From Neopestalotiopsis rosae (taxonomy: Eukaryota > Ascomycota > Sordariomycetes > Amphisphaeriales > Sporocadaceae): a stretch of 64,000 nucleotides of DNA. The notes beneath the pieces are model-generated. The model was given only the letters and a program-made list of their open reading frames with translations, did not search any database and was not told the DNA's origin. Position numbers and translations under genes: made by a program. Below, piece after piece: positions 31,156 through 44,059 of the stretch; position 1 is the stretch's first letter; every line of letters starts with the position of its first letter. The stretch covers positions 3,100,001 through 3,164,000 of the forward strand of contig JALGAS010000003.1 in assembly GCA_023078685.1 (NCBI GenBank), given 5' to 3'.

Positions 31156-33028
31156 CTACCAGACATCATAGTCGGGAATATTTTCTTCATAGTACTCTTC
31201 TCGAACCTTTGCGAAACCAACCATACCTCCGGTTGGCGCCCAGGGTTCGCCCCCTCCACTGGCAAAGATTGCCCAACTCGCTCCGGAAAATACGAAAAAG
31301 CCAGAAGGAGCCCACGCCAACCATTGAGAGGGCAATTCATCCAACCACGTTACTTCATTGCCTCCAATATCGTAACCAAGAGAGTAAGAGAGTGGCTCGG
31401 CTCGGATATGCAGCGTGAGATTATATGGGATAGCAGATTGCCCAAGAGGCATCTCCGTGACCTGGAAGCTTGTTTAGCCGGCGAAGTCAGAGCGATCTCG
31501 CTGTACTTACTGTGGTTGTCGTGTTCATGATGAGTTGAGAGTAGACGCATAGGCCAGTGCTATTAGTACACCCTTTGACGCCGATATCTTGATGAGAGTA
31601 CTCGCTCAAATACACAGATATACCCACCGTCTGGCGAGAGCTCAGCGATTCATTTGAAGGCAGGAGAGTCGCCGAGAACGTCATGTTTAGTGACTTTTGT
31701 TTGCGCAGCAGTGCAGCCGGCGTATCCCTATCACTCAGCCCAAAGACATTGGGCTTGAGTACGACACCGCACTCTTCATCATGGTCATGATCTTCTGAAG
31801 ATTGATGGCTTTCAGACGCCAATGCATAATTTCGCGTATATGGGACCCTGAGCTGATACCAGGAGATGCCCAGGTTCTCTCCGCAGAATTCGTCTTCAAA
31901 TGTCTGCAGTGCAGGTTTCTGGGCAGACACACCGGGAATGTCTTGGCTTAGAGTGATGGGTTCATTGTTATTGAGTATCGGCCAACCGTCTTGCCACGTG
32001 ACACTTGTAAGACACGTTTCTCGACCTAGTAAGATGATAAGAAACGTATTCAGTGAAATGATGGAACGACTTCCTCCTCAGAATGAGTTCTTACCTAACG
32101 GGGAGGATCCATTAATCTTTCTTCGCGCTAAAAATGAGCAGAACCAGTCACCGTCTGGAGTCTCTGTAAAGGTGCCATGACCAGTGGATTGTACTGTCAA
32201 ATTGTCAAAGCCCCAGCGGCCGTTGAACAGGATCGGATTGTTTGGTGCCGGCTCCCATGGCCCCTCTGGAGAGTCGGACCGGGCGATAGTCGATCGGTGT
32301 TGATCGTCAGTGCCTCCTTCGGCAGCGAGGAGATAATAATAAGGATTATTGTAGAATATTTTGGGTCCCTCGAGCCGCGAGGAAGTATTCTGTGCCAGCG
32401 TACCATTCCAAAGGCTTCTATACGCTCCTGAGCAATCGCCAGATCCCAAGTCGACCTCGCATTGGTAGATACCCCAGATGCGATCCTTGTTGTTGTTAGG
32501 TGCCATGAGGTTGAGATAGGTTTTGCTCGTCTTGGGATCTTGGAACAGGCTAGGATCGATGCCCCAGGGTTCAGCCCAGATGGGATCAGACCATTCTATT
32601 AAGTCTGGTGAAGACATGAACATGACGCGGGGCCAAACTCGTGCGACTGGATCATAAGTCCATCTCGTCATGGAAGCGAGATAGAAGAGGCCATTGATGT
32701 AGGACAAAGTAGGCGCCCAAACACCTGCTCCTGTAGGTGTGCCATACAATTGAACTTGACTCGGCTTGGTTTGTGCGTGAGAGATCAATGTCCAATTGGC
32801 CAAGTCTACAGACGCATAGATTGGAGTTCCCGGAAAATATTCGAGACTCGAGGTTGCCAAATAATATGTGCCATTGACCTGGAGAATGGATGGATCGGGA
32901 TTCCAGCTGACCACAGTTAGCAAGACTTCACTATATTTGGACAAATGATGAAATGCTTGCCCTGGGATGATTGGATTCTGTAATGCCCCTACGAGTAGGA
33001 TTTTGCAGAGCACAAGTAGCATGAGCAT
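31156..33028 (-). CDS. Secreted glycoside hydrolase family 43 (beta-xylosidase / arabinofuranosidase-like)
   Basis: Minus-strand exons 33028-32961, 32906-32095, 32025-31511 and 31461-31156, 566 aa. A signal peptide starts MLMLLVLCKILLVGA. The five-bladed propeller has the catalytic Asp in NPDPSIL, a pKa-modulating Asp in WGIDPSLF and the acid Glu in RLEGPKIF. Conserved GH43 text includes TSSLEYFPGTPIY, GPWEPAPNNPIL and GRETCLTSVTWQDGWP. A C-terminal beta-sandwich (about residues 340-566) follows, as in GH43 enzymes acting on xylan or arabinan side chains. The first intron (32907-32960) has a GC donor, GCAAGC, and a GCTAAC branch site. Removing it restores PGWNPDPSIL. The start was chosen for the signal peptide; upstream in-frame ATGs give a non-secretory leader. 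Confidence 0.9.
32907..32960 (-). other. GC-AG intron, 54 nt and in frame
   Basis: The donor is GCAAGC, not GT, and the acceptor GTCAG. Length is a multiple of three with no stop, so retention would add 18 residues at the edge of the active-site Asp motif. Confidence 0.75.
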
Positions 33029-35617
33029 GACGAAGAGTTTATTGGCAGAGTGGGCGGTAACAAATGTTTCAATCACGCGGCATCGACTGAAGCAGAGATT
33101 CTCCTTTAAAAATATCAAAAAATGGCCCCGATGATTCAACTTGGCTTGAAAACGCGACATCACGGGCACCGGGCCATGTCTCGGGCCGTGCGATAAGTAT
33201 GCCGCTTGGTGATGTTCACTTGCAGGAAAACTCAGCTTCGGATGCTGTCTTGTTAAAACATCCGAAGATAATATAGCACCTTTTCAGCAGATACATGGCA
33301 GTAAACTACAGAACACAAATCAAATTAAGCGGGGGAGTCCCTCCCTCTCGAATGTGTGAATGATGTCAAGCCTTGATACGTTTCGCGATCTGGCCTACCT
33401 GCAAATCAAGATAAAGTAGTGTCCTGAGCCCAGTGTTCATCACCATGGATATTTCTAATCCTCATGGACATCAAGGTCATTCCCGATCTCGTTCGAGGCA
33501 TTAAACGGTTCCCACCAAATGGGTTTGCTCAGTCCTCCGGTGCGCCATGCATCCTAATTATCTTTCGCCTGGATCCGAGGCATGTTGCTGCTCGCACCAT
33601 GCAGGCAAACTGGCTATGATCAGTATTCGAAATTGAGAAAAGTTTGTTCTAGTACTATAATATCGGAAACCGACTTTTCGCGACACCAGAGCGTCATGTC
33701 CATATATTTCAGGGATGAGTCTGCCATGATATCTGAATAATGTGATCGTTGCCTGGTGCTTCAGGCGCTGTGCCACCGACAGATTAAACAATATACAGGG
33801 CGAAAAGTGGAACGCTATTATTCTTCTAACGGGTGGTGCGCTATCATGGTAAGGCTGATCAAAGCGACCTACGACTATGTATTACAACAGACAATTTCGA
33901 TAGTTCCGCCCTAGCCACCCGCTGTGGCCATCATGAATTTAAGATGTTCGCATTCGTGAAAGTCCCCGAGGAATGCCCCGCCTAGACTGCCTCGTCATCG
34001 TGGATGTACCGGTAGGCTAAAGTCCAGTGATCTGACCGTCCAGCGACTAACCCATTCGCAGTGCAACCTGATGCGGCAAGGTAGCGGCTGCAGGGCATTG
34101 CCTGTACATAGTAGGGGTTGAGATCTTTGGATCCTTCCACTCGCTCAACCGCCAGTCGGCACTGGGGTTGGCAACAAAGCATGCTGGCAGACAAGACTCA
34201 TTCTGCGTTTCCTGTTGCTAGTGCCGCGCTCCTTCTGCCCAATCGATTTATGAGAAGCCCCCATGGGAGTACATAGCATAGGTAGGTAGGCAGCTTGGAC
34301 AACAACGACAATGATCAACAGCTGTGCGTGAATTAAGCTGGGCAACCCCTCTCCGCGGACGTGGCTCCGACTTGGGGTGGGTACCATGAATAGAACACAC
34401 GTTTTTAAGACTACTCTCGCTCGTCTGCTCCTAGTTTAAAGTATGATCGCTCTCTTTTTACACATGGAGGAATTCTGCTCGCGCTTAGGACTTTCAATAT
34501 GCTACCGTGGTATTGTGATTAGGTACACCTCTTGTTGGTGCCGAGAAGATATACCCAGCCATTTCTGGCAAGCAGAATCACCCGCACCTCGGCACCCACA
34601 GTCATTGCAACGCACTAATGCGGCTCTACGGCGCATGCTGGACAAGTTACACAACATGGCATGAGAGCGGGTTACACATTTTTGCAAATTCTGACTGCGG
34701 AATGCCTATACTGGCTGTGGCTACAAACGCTCTGGCCGAAAAGGAATCGGTATGGGTTGGATAGAAGAGATAATATGCTGGCGCCGAGTACTCTATCTGT
34801 ACGTACAGTGTACTTCCTAGATGCCAACTAGGTCGCCTATAAATACGCTACAGTATTAGATATACCTAAATCCAACCGGAAGGCTTGCACTGGGCGAATC
34901 GGTTTCTCGCATTCGTGTACAGTCCGCCCCCAATTAGATGTGTCCTCCGGAAACCAATCCGCTCTCCTTGTCTTTACTTTGGCAAGCAATCTCGGCAGTC
35001 GAGAAAGCAATAGTACTATAAACTGCCAAGGAGAATGTGTGATATCCTCCGGTCCACCAAGAAGCGAGACCAACGGGACCCAGACAGACCGGATGGCACA
35101 GAACCAACAGCCCAACTGCATTACAAAATCTTTCTCATCTATCTGTACCTAGAATGCCATTGAGCCAACATTGCATCAACTAGTGGGCGGGGTGGGCTAT
35201 GAATAAATTTGCTGCTCTCGGGGTCTTTGCAAGTCCCCGAAAAGCAAGGGAGGAATTGAATCTTTCGGTTCATTATTTTCTTCTATCCGGTGGAGTCGCA
35301 CGTACTATAATGCTGTGAACTGCGTGGCATTGTATACACCCACAGCGGCGTCTTTGGGGTTCAGCTTTGCTTTGCTCATGGTGCCACGGGTAGGTAGGTA
35401 TGTAGACGTCGGCGCTAATCAATTTAGTGGCCTGTGCCTGTTAGCAGACGGGAACCAGTAATAGCGCCTGCTGCCGATAGAGCTTCAGCTATAGCCCCTG
35501 ATATGTCCGTCTAATACCTCGATTTATGTTATTCATAGACAACGCCATTCATTTATGAGTTTCTCAGGTCAGACAATGGTAATGATTCGTCTTCATATTC
35601 AAGGTATCTATTTTCTT
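33029..35617. other. Gene-poor interval
   Basis: About 2.6 kb without a supported gene. It includes the GH43 promoter and small TAGG-type repeats (GGTAGGTAGG near 34280 and 35390). Short frames show no motifs. Confidence 0.5.
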
Positions 35618-37183
35618 CTAGTCGAACAGTTTCCAGCCTCCTGGCACGCCCTTTTGGAACAAGCCCTCGGGATCATACTTTTTACTGGCAGCTTGCAACT
35701 TGGCCTTGTTGGCTTTGCCATATGAGCCGATAGGGTCTTGAAATGGCGCGGCGTAGTTCATGTACTTGTATGGGACGGATGTTCCCTTCGTCGCCGCATC
35801 CTGGTCAATGGCTTCAATGGCGGCTCCGAACGTCGAGTGAAGCTTGTCGTCGTCGTCCTTGTTCTGCCAGAAGGACAAGATCAAGATGGACATGAGGGGC
35901 CCGTCTGCAGGGTCAATCGCCAGCGAGTTTCCGCCCAGAGACGCGGTCTTGTCCAGGAGAGACTTGGGGTAGGCTTGGAGTGTAAAGGAAGTGGTAAGCC
36001 CTTCAATAGTCTTGAGGCCTTGGAGGGCCTTGAGAAAAATGTCATAAGCTGCCATCAACGTGTCAACGTCAGCCTTGACGGTGGTGTTGAGATAAGAAAC
36101 TCTGTGGAGGTGCAGTGTTAGTCCCATGTACGTAAAAGTGTAAAAATGATTTGTCTCACCTGGAGGTCGAAGATCCTTGGCTTGCCTGTCGCTTCGCTGC
36201 GTCCAGAACATCTGTCGTGCCAACTGCTCTCATCTGATCGATCTGAGGCTGCATGTTGATAAAAGGCTCCAGGAGTGCCGGGGTCTCAGTCTCCTTAGTA
36301 TGATACACCTGGTTCATACACAAGAGTTCGCTAATGGCGGCCATGGCGGCACTGTAACCAGCACCAATCATGATATGAGTCTCATCAGTGGCTTGCGGAT
36401 CTTTGAGCTCCTTGACGTAGGCCTCTATCTGGCCCGGGAAGCTGTTGGGAAAGTAAAAGACGGTACCGCCCCAGAACTTGCCCTGCTTGAACGTCCGCAT
36501 GTCAAATCTAGTCACGATGCCAAAATTGTTGCCACCACCGCGGAGAGAAAGGAAGAGGTCCGTGTTTTCGTTGGCATTGGCATTAACAACTTCTCCAGAC
36601 GCCAAGACGACCTCGAAATTGGTCACATTGTCCGCAATGAAGCCTTCTCGAGAAGAGAAGAAGGAAAGACCACCTGAAGACGCCTGAGTAAGACAGCTGC
36701 AACAGAGGGGACGCTTTGTGAATTCTTACCTGAGAGAGACAGTCCGCCAATGCCTCCTGTACTCGCCCGACTACCAGTAACAGCGAGTCCCTTGTCCAGA
36801 AGCTGAGAGTAGACTTCGGCCCAGCGTTCACCTGCGCCAATGGAGACAGTTGTATCCTCATCTTTGAGAGTGATGCCGGTCAAGTTGCGCAAATCGACTG
36901 TGATGCCTCCCTGAATGTTGTTGCAGCCGAGCGCAGGTTGCTGGCCGGCGCCTCGCACAGCAAACTTGACGCCACCTTCCAATGCATGCGGCTTGATGAG
37001 ACGTAAAAACTGGACAACATCTTCCTTGCTCTTGGGCAAGAAGACGGCGCTTGGCTGAAGTTCAGCTTGTGCCTTGGAGAGATATGACGTGTTGAGAGTG
37101 CTGAATTGATCAGTCTCTGGAAGGACCACCTGCTCACTCGAAAACGCGCCCTTTAGAGCTTCGATAGCTTCATTGATAGCCAT
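35618..37183 (-). CDS. FAD-binding PCMH-type oxidoreductase (BBE-like), without His-FAD site
   Basis: Minus-strand exons 37183-36730, 36673-36160 and 36101-35618, 483 aa; introns of 56 and 58 nt keep frame. FAD-binding features are [72 protein letters not shown] and [12 protein letters not shown]. The C-terminus [20 protein letters not shown] resembles the berberine-bridge-type end. The usual R-G-G-H covalent-FAD histidine is Gln here (GAGQQP) and no CxxxG second attachment site is seen, so FAD is probably bound non-covalently. No signal peptide. Such enzymes oxidise alcohols, amines or ring systems, often in secondary metabolism. The substrate is unknown. Confidence 0.88.
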
Positions 37184-38016
37184 GATTGCTGTGTATGTGT
37201 CTTGAATGAGAAATTGTCAACACTCAGTGGTGGTGAACAGGCTTTGTTGGCTGCCTTTTATATTCGTGCGGCGTCTTGAGACGTGTGACTGGTATCGATG
37301 ATATAGAATGCTGCTGCTGATTGCCCATTGAATGGACGAGACATGAGAAGTACCAACGGTACACCTGCATATACTGTGCTGCAACTAATGAGTTAGACTG
37401 ACAATGCTACCCCAGTCTCTGTCTGGTGGATCAGTCGAATTCCCAGTCCGGGCCAATAGTTTTGCAAGTTGGAACCGCCGACTTGTAAGAACCTGAACTT
37501 GGACCATGGAATAAATGGCTTTCAAAGATCGAAAATTATGGATATCTGAATTCTTGGGAAAGGCACTAAGCCTCATGGCTGTCACAATATCAAGATAAGT
37601 GTGGTGATTTGCGCAGAGTCATTATGATTTTGTAGGCATTTCGTTACATTATGGTTAGATGCTGGTTAGCGACCCGCCCCTCGGAGACTAGGTACATCCC
37701 CAGGTAAGTGGGTACTATATATTTGAGGTCAAACTGAATGCCATTCAACCAAGAACCCTGCAGGCCTGCTCGCGACAGTATTGCAAATATCGAGTACCGA
37801 CTTGGTCAGTAGGTTAGGTATGCATAGAATTACCCCGCTTCGTAATGTTCAACAACATTCTGCTGAACTTCTGCTTGCGATATCTCCTTTCTACCACGAA
37901 GGGCAAAATGTGCATACAAAGTGATTCGATATCGTAGCTGGAAGCTTGATTTCTCCTCTCACATCCGTGAATATACCTTCATTCTTTACTTGATCACCCC
38001 GCGTCAGCCGATCAGC
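37184..38016. other. Divergent promoter region
   Basis: Separates the minus-strand flavin oxidoreductase from the plus-strand HET-ankyrin gene. No other feature. Confidence 0.5.
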
Positions 38017-40771
38017 ATGAGCCCTCCATATGTTTACCAGGCCTTGCCGCCATCACGCAGCATACGACTGTTCCGTCTGTTAGCCAGCGCTGACGCTGAG
38101 GAACCACTCCGTGGAGAATTGTTTGAGTACTCTCTGCAGGAAATGTACGAACAAGAGCAACCTTACGACGCGTTATCCTACGTATGGGGACAGTCAAACA
38201 CAACTCATTCCATCGAAGTAAACGGATGTGATCTCCGTATTACTGCCAGTTTACAAACAGCACTATCATATATGAGACATCGACGGCGCGAAAAGCTCAT
38301 CTGGGTAGATGCATTATGTATCAACCAGGATGATGATGCAGAGAAGGAGCATCAGATCGGTCTGATGCACCAGATTTATGGTTGTTCGAATTGCGTCATC
38401 GTGTGGCTTGGAGAAACGAAAGATGAGAGTGACGAAGCGCTCGAGGATTTGCGCATGATCGGAGCACAGTGGCATCGATTCTCCAAACAGGAAGAGGAAG
38501 TCTCGGACAGGATTGTGAGATTACTTCAAAGACCCTGGTTTCGTCGCATCTGGGTAATGGCAATGTGTGATGTATCCCTTGAACAATGGCTGATTGCATT
38601 AGGTCCTTCAAGAGGTTGGGGCAGCTCGCCGTGTCCTAATACGATGTGGTCACTGTGAAATGGACGGATATGCCTTTGGAATTGCTGCAAGTTTGCTAAA
38701 GCTCGAGGCTCAAGAAGGATGGCAGCCTTTGCAAAACACTGTTCGATCCATAGCCTACCTGATGCAAGGATCGGTCTTCAGGCCTCCATACAAGGCACTC
38801 TCGGCAGCATCTGAAGGTATTTGCAGTTTTGGAGAACTTGTCGATATGTTTCACGACCGCGAAGCACTCAAGGCTCAAGACAAAGTCTTTGCGCTTCTCG
38901 GCATGAGCTCGACTGATATGGAATCATCCGGTCTGTTACCCGATTACACACTTTCCCTGCAGCAATTACTGGAAAGACTTGTCCGGTTCGTCATTTCCAA
39001 GGAGTTACCAGTCGAGTGCCACAAGGAGAAAGAGATTGCTGTGCTTGAGGCCAAAGGCTATGTTCTTGGCCAAGTCATCAGCACCGCAGATGACAATAGA
39101 TTCAACGGTATGCAACGAATTGAAATTGGCTGGAGATATGATATCTGGAGAAATGGTGTCTTCTTCACTTCGAGCAGAAAAGACCTCCACATTGAATTCA
39201 TGCTGCTCCGCACCTCGAGAATACCTGTTCAAAGTGGTGACATCATTTGCCTCCTCGATGGGGCCTCGTCACCTACTATCATAAGGACGTATCCGGACTT
39301 CTCGGTTGTTGTGGTTGCCGTTGCATCATTATCTGCGGATGATAGATCTACAGAGACAAAGTCGCGAGTGTCTTTCCTGCGAGCGGTAGGTATACAGACA
39401 CGACAAAATCGCGCGGATGATAAATCTACAGACACGACAAAGTCGCCAGTGGATTATAGAGTAGAAAGGTTCACCAAACGACATTTCATTCTCATCTGGG
39501 ACTGGCACTATTCCTTCGAGTCGTATTCACATCTGGGAGGTTATCTTGACTGGGCTCAAGAAAATGACTGGGTGGTGCCTGATCTGGCCGTGCTTAACGT
39601 CGATCGACTTCGTGGACTTCCATTTCGACATTCCGAAACCGCGTTGCTACACTTGGACGGTTATGGACTAAGAGCATCAGAGTATTATTTCAACGAGACC
39701 CTCAAGATGTTTGAAGAATCATCATGGTCGGCGGAGTTGTACCCGACTGTTAAAGAAGTATTCTCAGCCTTCCTGAAAGACGTCCGCGATGCATGGTCCC
39801 TTGAAGAACTTCGGCCCGACCCCGAGCTACGATTGGGACCATACTGTTACGCTGTTTCGACGCTGTTTTGCTGGGCTTTGAAGAAAAGTCGCATAAATCT
39901 CATAGAATTTCTCGCGGAAACTGGTGACGTGGATCCGGATTTCAAACAACCTTACATAACAAGAGATGAATATCGTGAGCCTATGTTGTCGCTGGCATCG
40001 AGGTTGGGGTCCGAAAACTCTGTCAAGTGGCTCCTCCAGATGAATGCGGATGTAAACGCGACGCACCGAGAACATCGCAATGACACCATTACGGCACTCA
40101 TGGTAGCAGCGGAAGCCGGCCACATTGGCATTGTAGAAATGTTACTGGCAGCCGGAGCAGATGCAAGCCTCCCATCATGCCATTACGACTACGGCCATCA
40201 CACAGCGCTTACACTTGCTGCCAAATCCGGTCAAGTTGCTGTTGTAGAACGACTACTCCATGTTGAGACGATTCCCAATCCTTCATTCGCTCAAGCAACA
40301 ACAGCACTGATTACAGGTGCAGAAGCAGGTCAGCTTCACATCGTAGAGCGACTGATACAACTTGGAGCCGATGCCAACGAAGTAGGGTGGTCTTACGGCA
40401 CTTATAAGGGAGCTGCTCACCAAGTGACAACACCACTTGGAATGGCTGCTAGAAATGGTCATCTTCTTGTCTTAGAGCGATTGTTAGAAGCCGGCGCAGA
40501 TGTCCATGTGACATATTCTGACAGCGACAGCGATTCAGCGCCGTGGATCCCGCGGCACAAGAAGTGGGATGAGAAAAATATCAGATCAGCGCTCAGCCTT
40601 GCCTTGGAAGGTGGTCATCAGAATATCGCAGAGCGACTCAAGGCTGCAGGTGCTATGCGAACGAAATGGGAAGAGGCTATCGAAGCGGAAGAGTCTGCCG
40701 AAGCAAGAAAGACTACAGACGACTTATCTTCAATAGCTGATGCACGCTCGGAGGCGAGCTCGAATGTGTAG
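38017..40771 (+). CDS. HET-domain protein with ankyrin repeats
   Basis: Exons 38017-38553 and 38603-40771, about 901 aa. The 49-nt intron interrupts the HET domain; splicing restores PWFRRIWVLQEVGAARRVLI. HET signatures are YDALSYVWG, LIWVDALCINQDD and the WFRRIWVLQE block. A middle region of about 350 residues of unknown fold contains a duplicated DD(R/K)ST(E/D)TKS stretch. The C-terminal third (about 40020-40650) has at least five ankyrin repeats, such as TALMVAAEAGHIGIVEMLLA and TPLGMAARNGHLLVLERLLE. HET proteins trigger non-self-recognition cell death in filamentous fungi, and ankyrin repeats probably sense a partner. The ATG at 38017 was chosen because the HET N-terminus follows at normal distance; an upstream ATG at 37921 adds 32 residues. 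Confidence 0.9.
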
Positions 40772-41788
40772 GGCTCATGATGGGAATTGATCTTGGCCAT
40801 CTGCAATTCTGGTGAAATTGCGGCTCTAGTCCTACATAAGCCTAATGATAGCATCACCACCCTTTGCTTGGTCCTTGTCGCTTCTCAGAGGAAGAATACG
40901 CCAGACCTCCCGACAAGATGTCATCGCCGTTTACATGAATGGTCATGACCAACATGCCAACAGATGAAAGAACATTTGAGGGACGATTGTTGATTCAGGT
41001 ACCGCCAGAAGAACATTGGCATATTGTCTTCAAAGTACAGCGCGTATAAGACGTAGCTGTTACCAAACATTGAATATAATCAAGACAGTCACCAGGCATA
41101 TCTTCAAAGGAAATAAAATCCGGAAGGCTGACGTCAAGCTAAGGATTAGAGCACTAAGTGACATAAGCAGGGGAATGGTGTAAAGTCAAACACTCGAGCG
41201 AGAAGAACGGCTGGAAGTACGCACTAACCTTTCCATAATTGTGTCCCTTGCGGCTTGATGGGGCATACCGTTGATCGGAGAACCAATGAGGACGCACTTG
41301 TTTCTTAAATTCAGACTTCGAGCAGGCTTCCCCAGACTCCAAGCACAATATGTGGAGTCTCCCCGCATCCCGGCTAGTAATCATGACTCGGAAACGCGGA
41401 GTGTTAGCTGGTTTGCGGAGAAGGTTGTGCTTTGTTTTCGTGCCGAGACTGCCTAGCACGACAGGAAGGGCAAAAAAAGCCCGCGACTATACTCTGGCGA
41501 GCATCATCTCGGGCCCAGAAGAGGTGCTGAAGATAAGCCACTAGCTAGTATTGTTTGAACATGGGAGACTTGTATCAACGACATCTTCTATAAATATGGA
41601 GCATGTTATCCAGATCAGAGTGAATTGAACGACATCTCAGATCACTCGTCCAGAATTCGTCTATTATTGATTCTCTACTATACGACATAACAGACAAGTC
41701 GCACCTCTGAGTTGTTCAGTGTGAACGGATTCCCCATTCAAGCAATTTCTTGCCACTGTATATGAGACGACATTGATTCCAAGTAAAC
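40772..41788. other. Intergenic
   Basis: Between the HET-ankyrin and MFS genes. Promoter of the transporter. No supported gene or repeat. Confidence 0.5.
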
Positions 41789-43621
41789 ATGACTACGCAG
41801 GCAGACATGGACCGCAAGCATGTATCCTCGCACCCGGAAGATGACGTGAAGGACTACGGCGCCGACCACGTTGAAAAGCTCGACACGACAAAGTCTGTGC
41901 CCGAAGATTTGTACAATTCGATTGAACAGACAAAGCCGTCCAACTCAGTATGGCTCATTACGGCGACGGTAGCCATGGGGGGATTCTTGTTTGGTTGGTC
42001 ATACTCCATGAAGTACACTCGACGAATACTGACATACTCTTCTTGCCAGGTTACGATACTGGAGTGATTTCAGCCGTGCTAGTGAACCTGAAAGCGGACC
42101 TCGGACATGTCCTCTCCTCGAACGAACAAGAACTCATCACATCTCTCACGTCTGGTGGAGCGCTGATTGGTGCTATTATTGCTGGAATGACGGCCGATAA
42201 ACACGGCCGCAAGTTTGGCATCTACATTGGCTGCTTTTTGTTCTTCATTGGATCCATTATCCAGGCCGCTTCATTCAGTCTAGCACAGATGGCGGTAGGA
42301 CGATTTGTCGTCGGCCTTGGAGTCGGCTCAGCAGCAATGATCATTGTAAGCCTTTCTTCCCCATCGTCAGGTACTTAATGGACTGCGAATAACCAACCTT
42401 ACTTAGCCTCTATACATTAGCGAAATCGCACCCGCAAGACACCGAGGACGAATGATTGCACTGGATAATATGAGCGTCACCTTTGGCCAATTGATTTCGT
42501 ACGCTCTAGGCGCGGCACTCACTGGCCCGGCACACGGCTGGCGATACATGGTTGCCATTGGTGGTGTGCCTCCAGTCATCCTCTTTTTCCTGCTGCCGCT
42601 GTGCCCAGAGTCCCCGCGCCAACTGCTATCGCATGGACACCGCGAAAAGGCCACCGAAGTCATTGCACGGGTCTATCCACACGCCTCGGAAGCGCAGGTT
42701 TCGGCCAAGGTCGACCACATTATACAAGGCGTCGAAGCAGAGAGCCATGCCCTCGCTGGCAAGTCTCTTTGGTGGCAGTTCAAGCAGCTTCACTTTGTGG
42801 GCTCGAACCTGCGTCCGCTGATTTCTGCATGCGCCATCATGGCTAGTACGTTGCACCTCTTGTCTGTGAAGATCCAAACACTAACAAGATGATAGTTTCT
42901 CAACTTGGCGGCTTCAACACATTAATGTACTACTCGGCGACTCTCTTCTCACTTGTCGGCTTCAACAATGCCACTGCAGTCGCCATCGTGGTCGGTGCCA
43001 CCAACTTTATCTTTAGCATTGTCAACCTAGTCATTATCGACAAGGTCGGTAGACGCAAGATTCTTCTAGTCACCGTACTAGGCATGGTGAGTACCCTACC
43101 CGTATCCTTTTTAAGAGAATGATGCTAATGCTTTTGTACCATAGTCCTTGACCCTTGCTCTGGTTGCGATCGCATTCCACTTTATCCCAATCTCCAAAGA
43201 TCTCGTGCTCGAAGCCGACTCGGTCAACTGGGCCGGAATCGTTGTCTTGGTAGCCATCATCATCTACATTGCCTTTTTCTCTGGCGGTGTGGCCACGATT
43301 GCTTGGGTTGGCACCGAACTCTTGCCCCTCGAGGTTCGTGCTCTCGGCACCATGATGAACACGGTAACATGCTGGGGCTGCAACATCATCATCGCCTCTA
43401 CGTTCTTGTCCATGATGAAGGGTATCACTCCAAGCGGCGCTTTTGGCTTTTATTCTGGCATCTGCTTTGTCGGGTGGCTCTTTGTGATTTTCTGCTACCC
43501 GGAAGTGAGCCGGCTGCCGCTGGAGGAGGTCCGACAGGTCTTTGATGACGGCTTTGGGGTCAGGCTGGCCAACAAGATGCAGCGGGAGCGAAAGTTGATC
43601 GAGGCATCAGTACTAGCATAA
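41789..43621 (+). CDS. MFS sugar / myo-inositol transporter
   Basis: Exons 41789-41993, 42050-42345, 42407-42845, 42896-43086 and 43145-43621, 535 aa with 12 predicted membrane helices. Sugar-porter signatures are GFLFGYDTGVISAVLV (formed by splicing), DKHGRKFG in loop 2-3, RFVVGLGVG, PLYISEIAPARHRGR, PESPRQLLSHG and DKVGRRKI in loop 8-9. The GYDTGVIS segment, the FNTLMYY motif and the PLEEV tail resemble fungal inositol transporters (ITR type), but substrate cannot be fixed by eye. It acts at the plasma membrane by proton symport. It lies upstream of a P450 in the same orientation, with 440 bp between them. Confidence 0.92.
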
Positions 43622-44059
43622 CTATTTCAGCTTCTCAATCGGGGAAATTCGGCTTGAAGAGCTCGCACCAATGAGCCTAAGGAAGAGTGTAGAGCGAAAA
43701 TCCAAGTCACTGTTCATACAAGTAACGTGTATTCTGTCCTGTTTTGCGTACTCAAGTCACGTAGAAATGATCGCCACAACATGTGCGTCTGAAAATAGGT
43801 ACCAACTGAGCAATTGCATGCACGCCCAGACCAAATGTCACATAGCTTTGCCAACCAACACCATGCAGGGGCTTGGGACCAACCAAAGACTGCCCCGCCA
43901 GTTATCCCCGATCAACACCAACACCAAGTACAAGAACTATCAGGTATGGCCAGCTAAAATGTGAACTCAATTGCATTTCAAATCCTTACATCGCCTGCTC
44001 TCACTACGACCTCTCATACGCTGTCTCTGTAGTGAACACCACAAATCATCGATATCGAA
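43622..44059. other. Intergenic
   Basis: Short interval between the MFS and P450 genes. Nothing further seen. Confidence 0.5.

Noticed and set aside
32907..32960. Reading the GH43 gene without the first intron
   Set aside because: It would insert 18 residues between PG and the invariant NPDPSI motif, unlike any GH43 protein; GC-AG splicing explains it.
38660..40771. Separate gene starting MDGYAFGIAAS downstream of a truncated HET gene
   Set aside because: A 49-nt intron at 38554-38602 joins both parts and restores the canonical WVLQEVGAARR HET block, so it is one gene.
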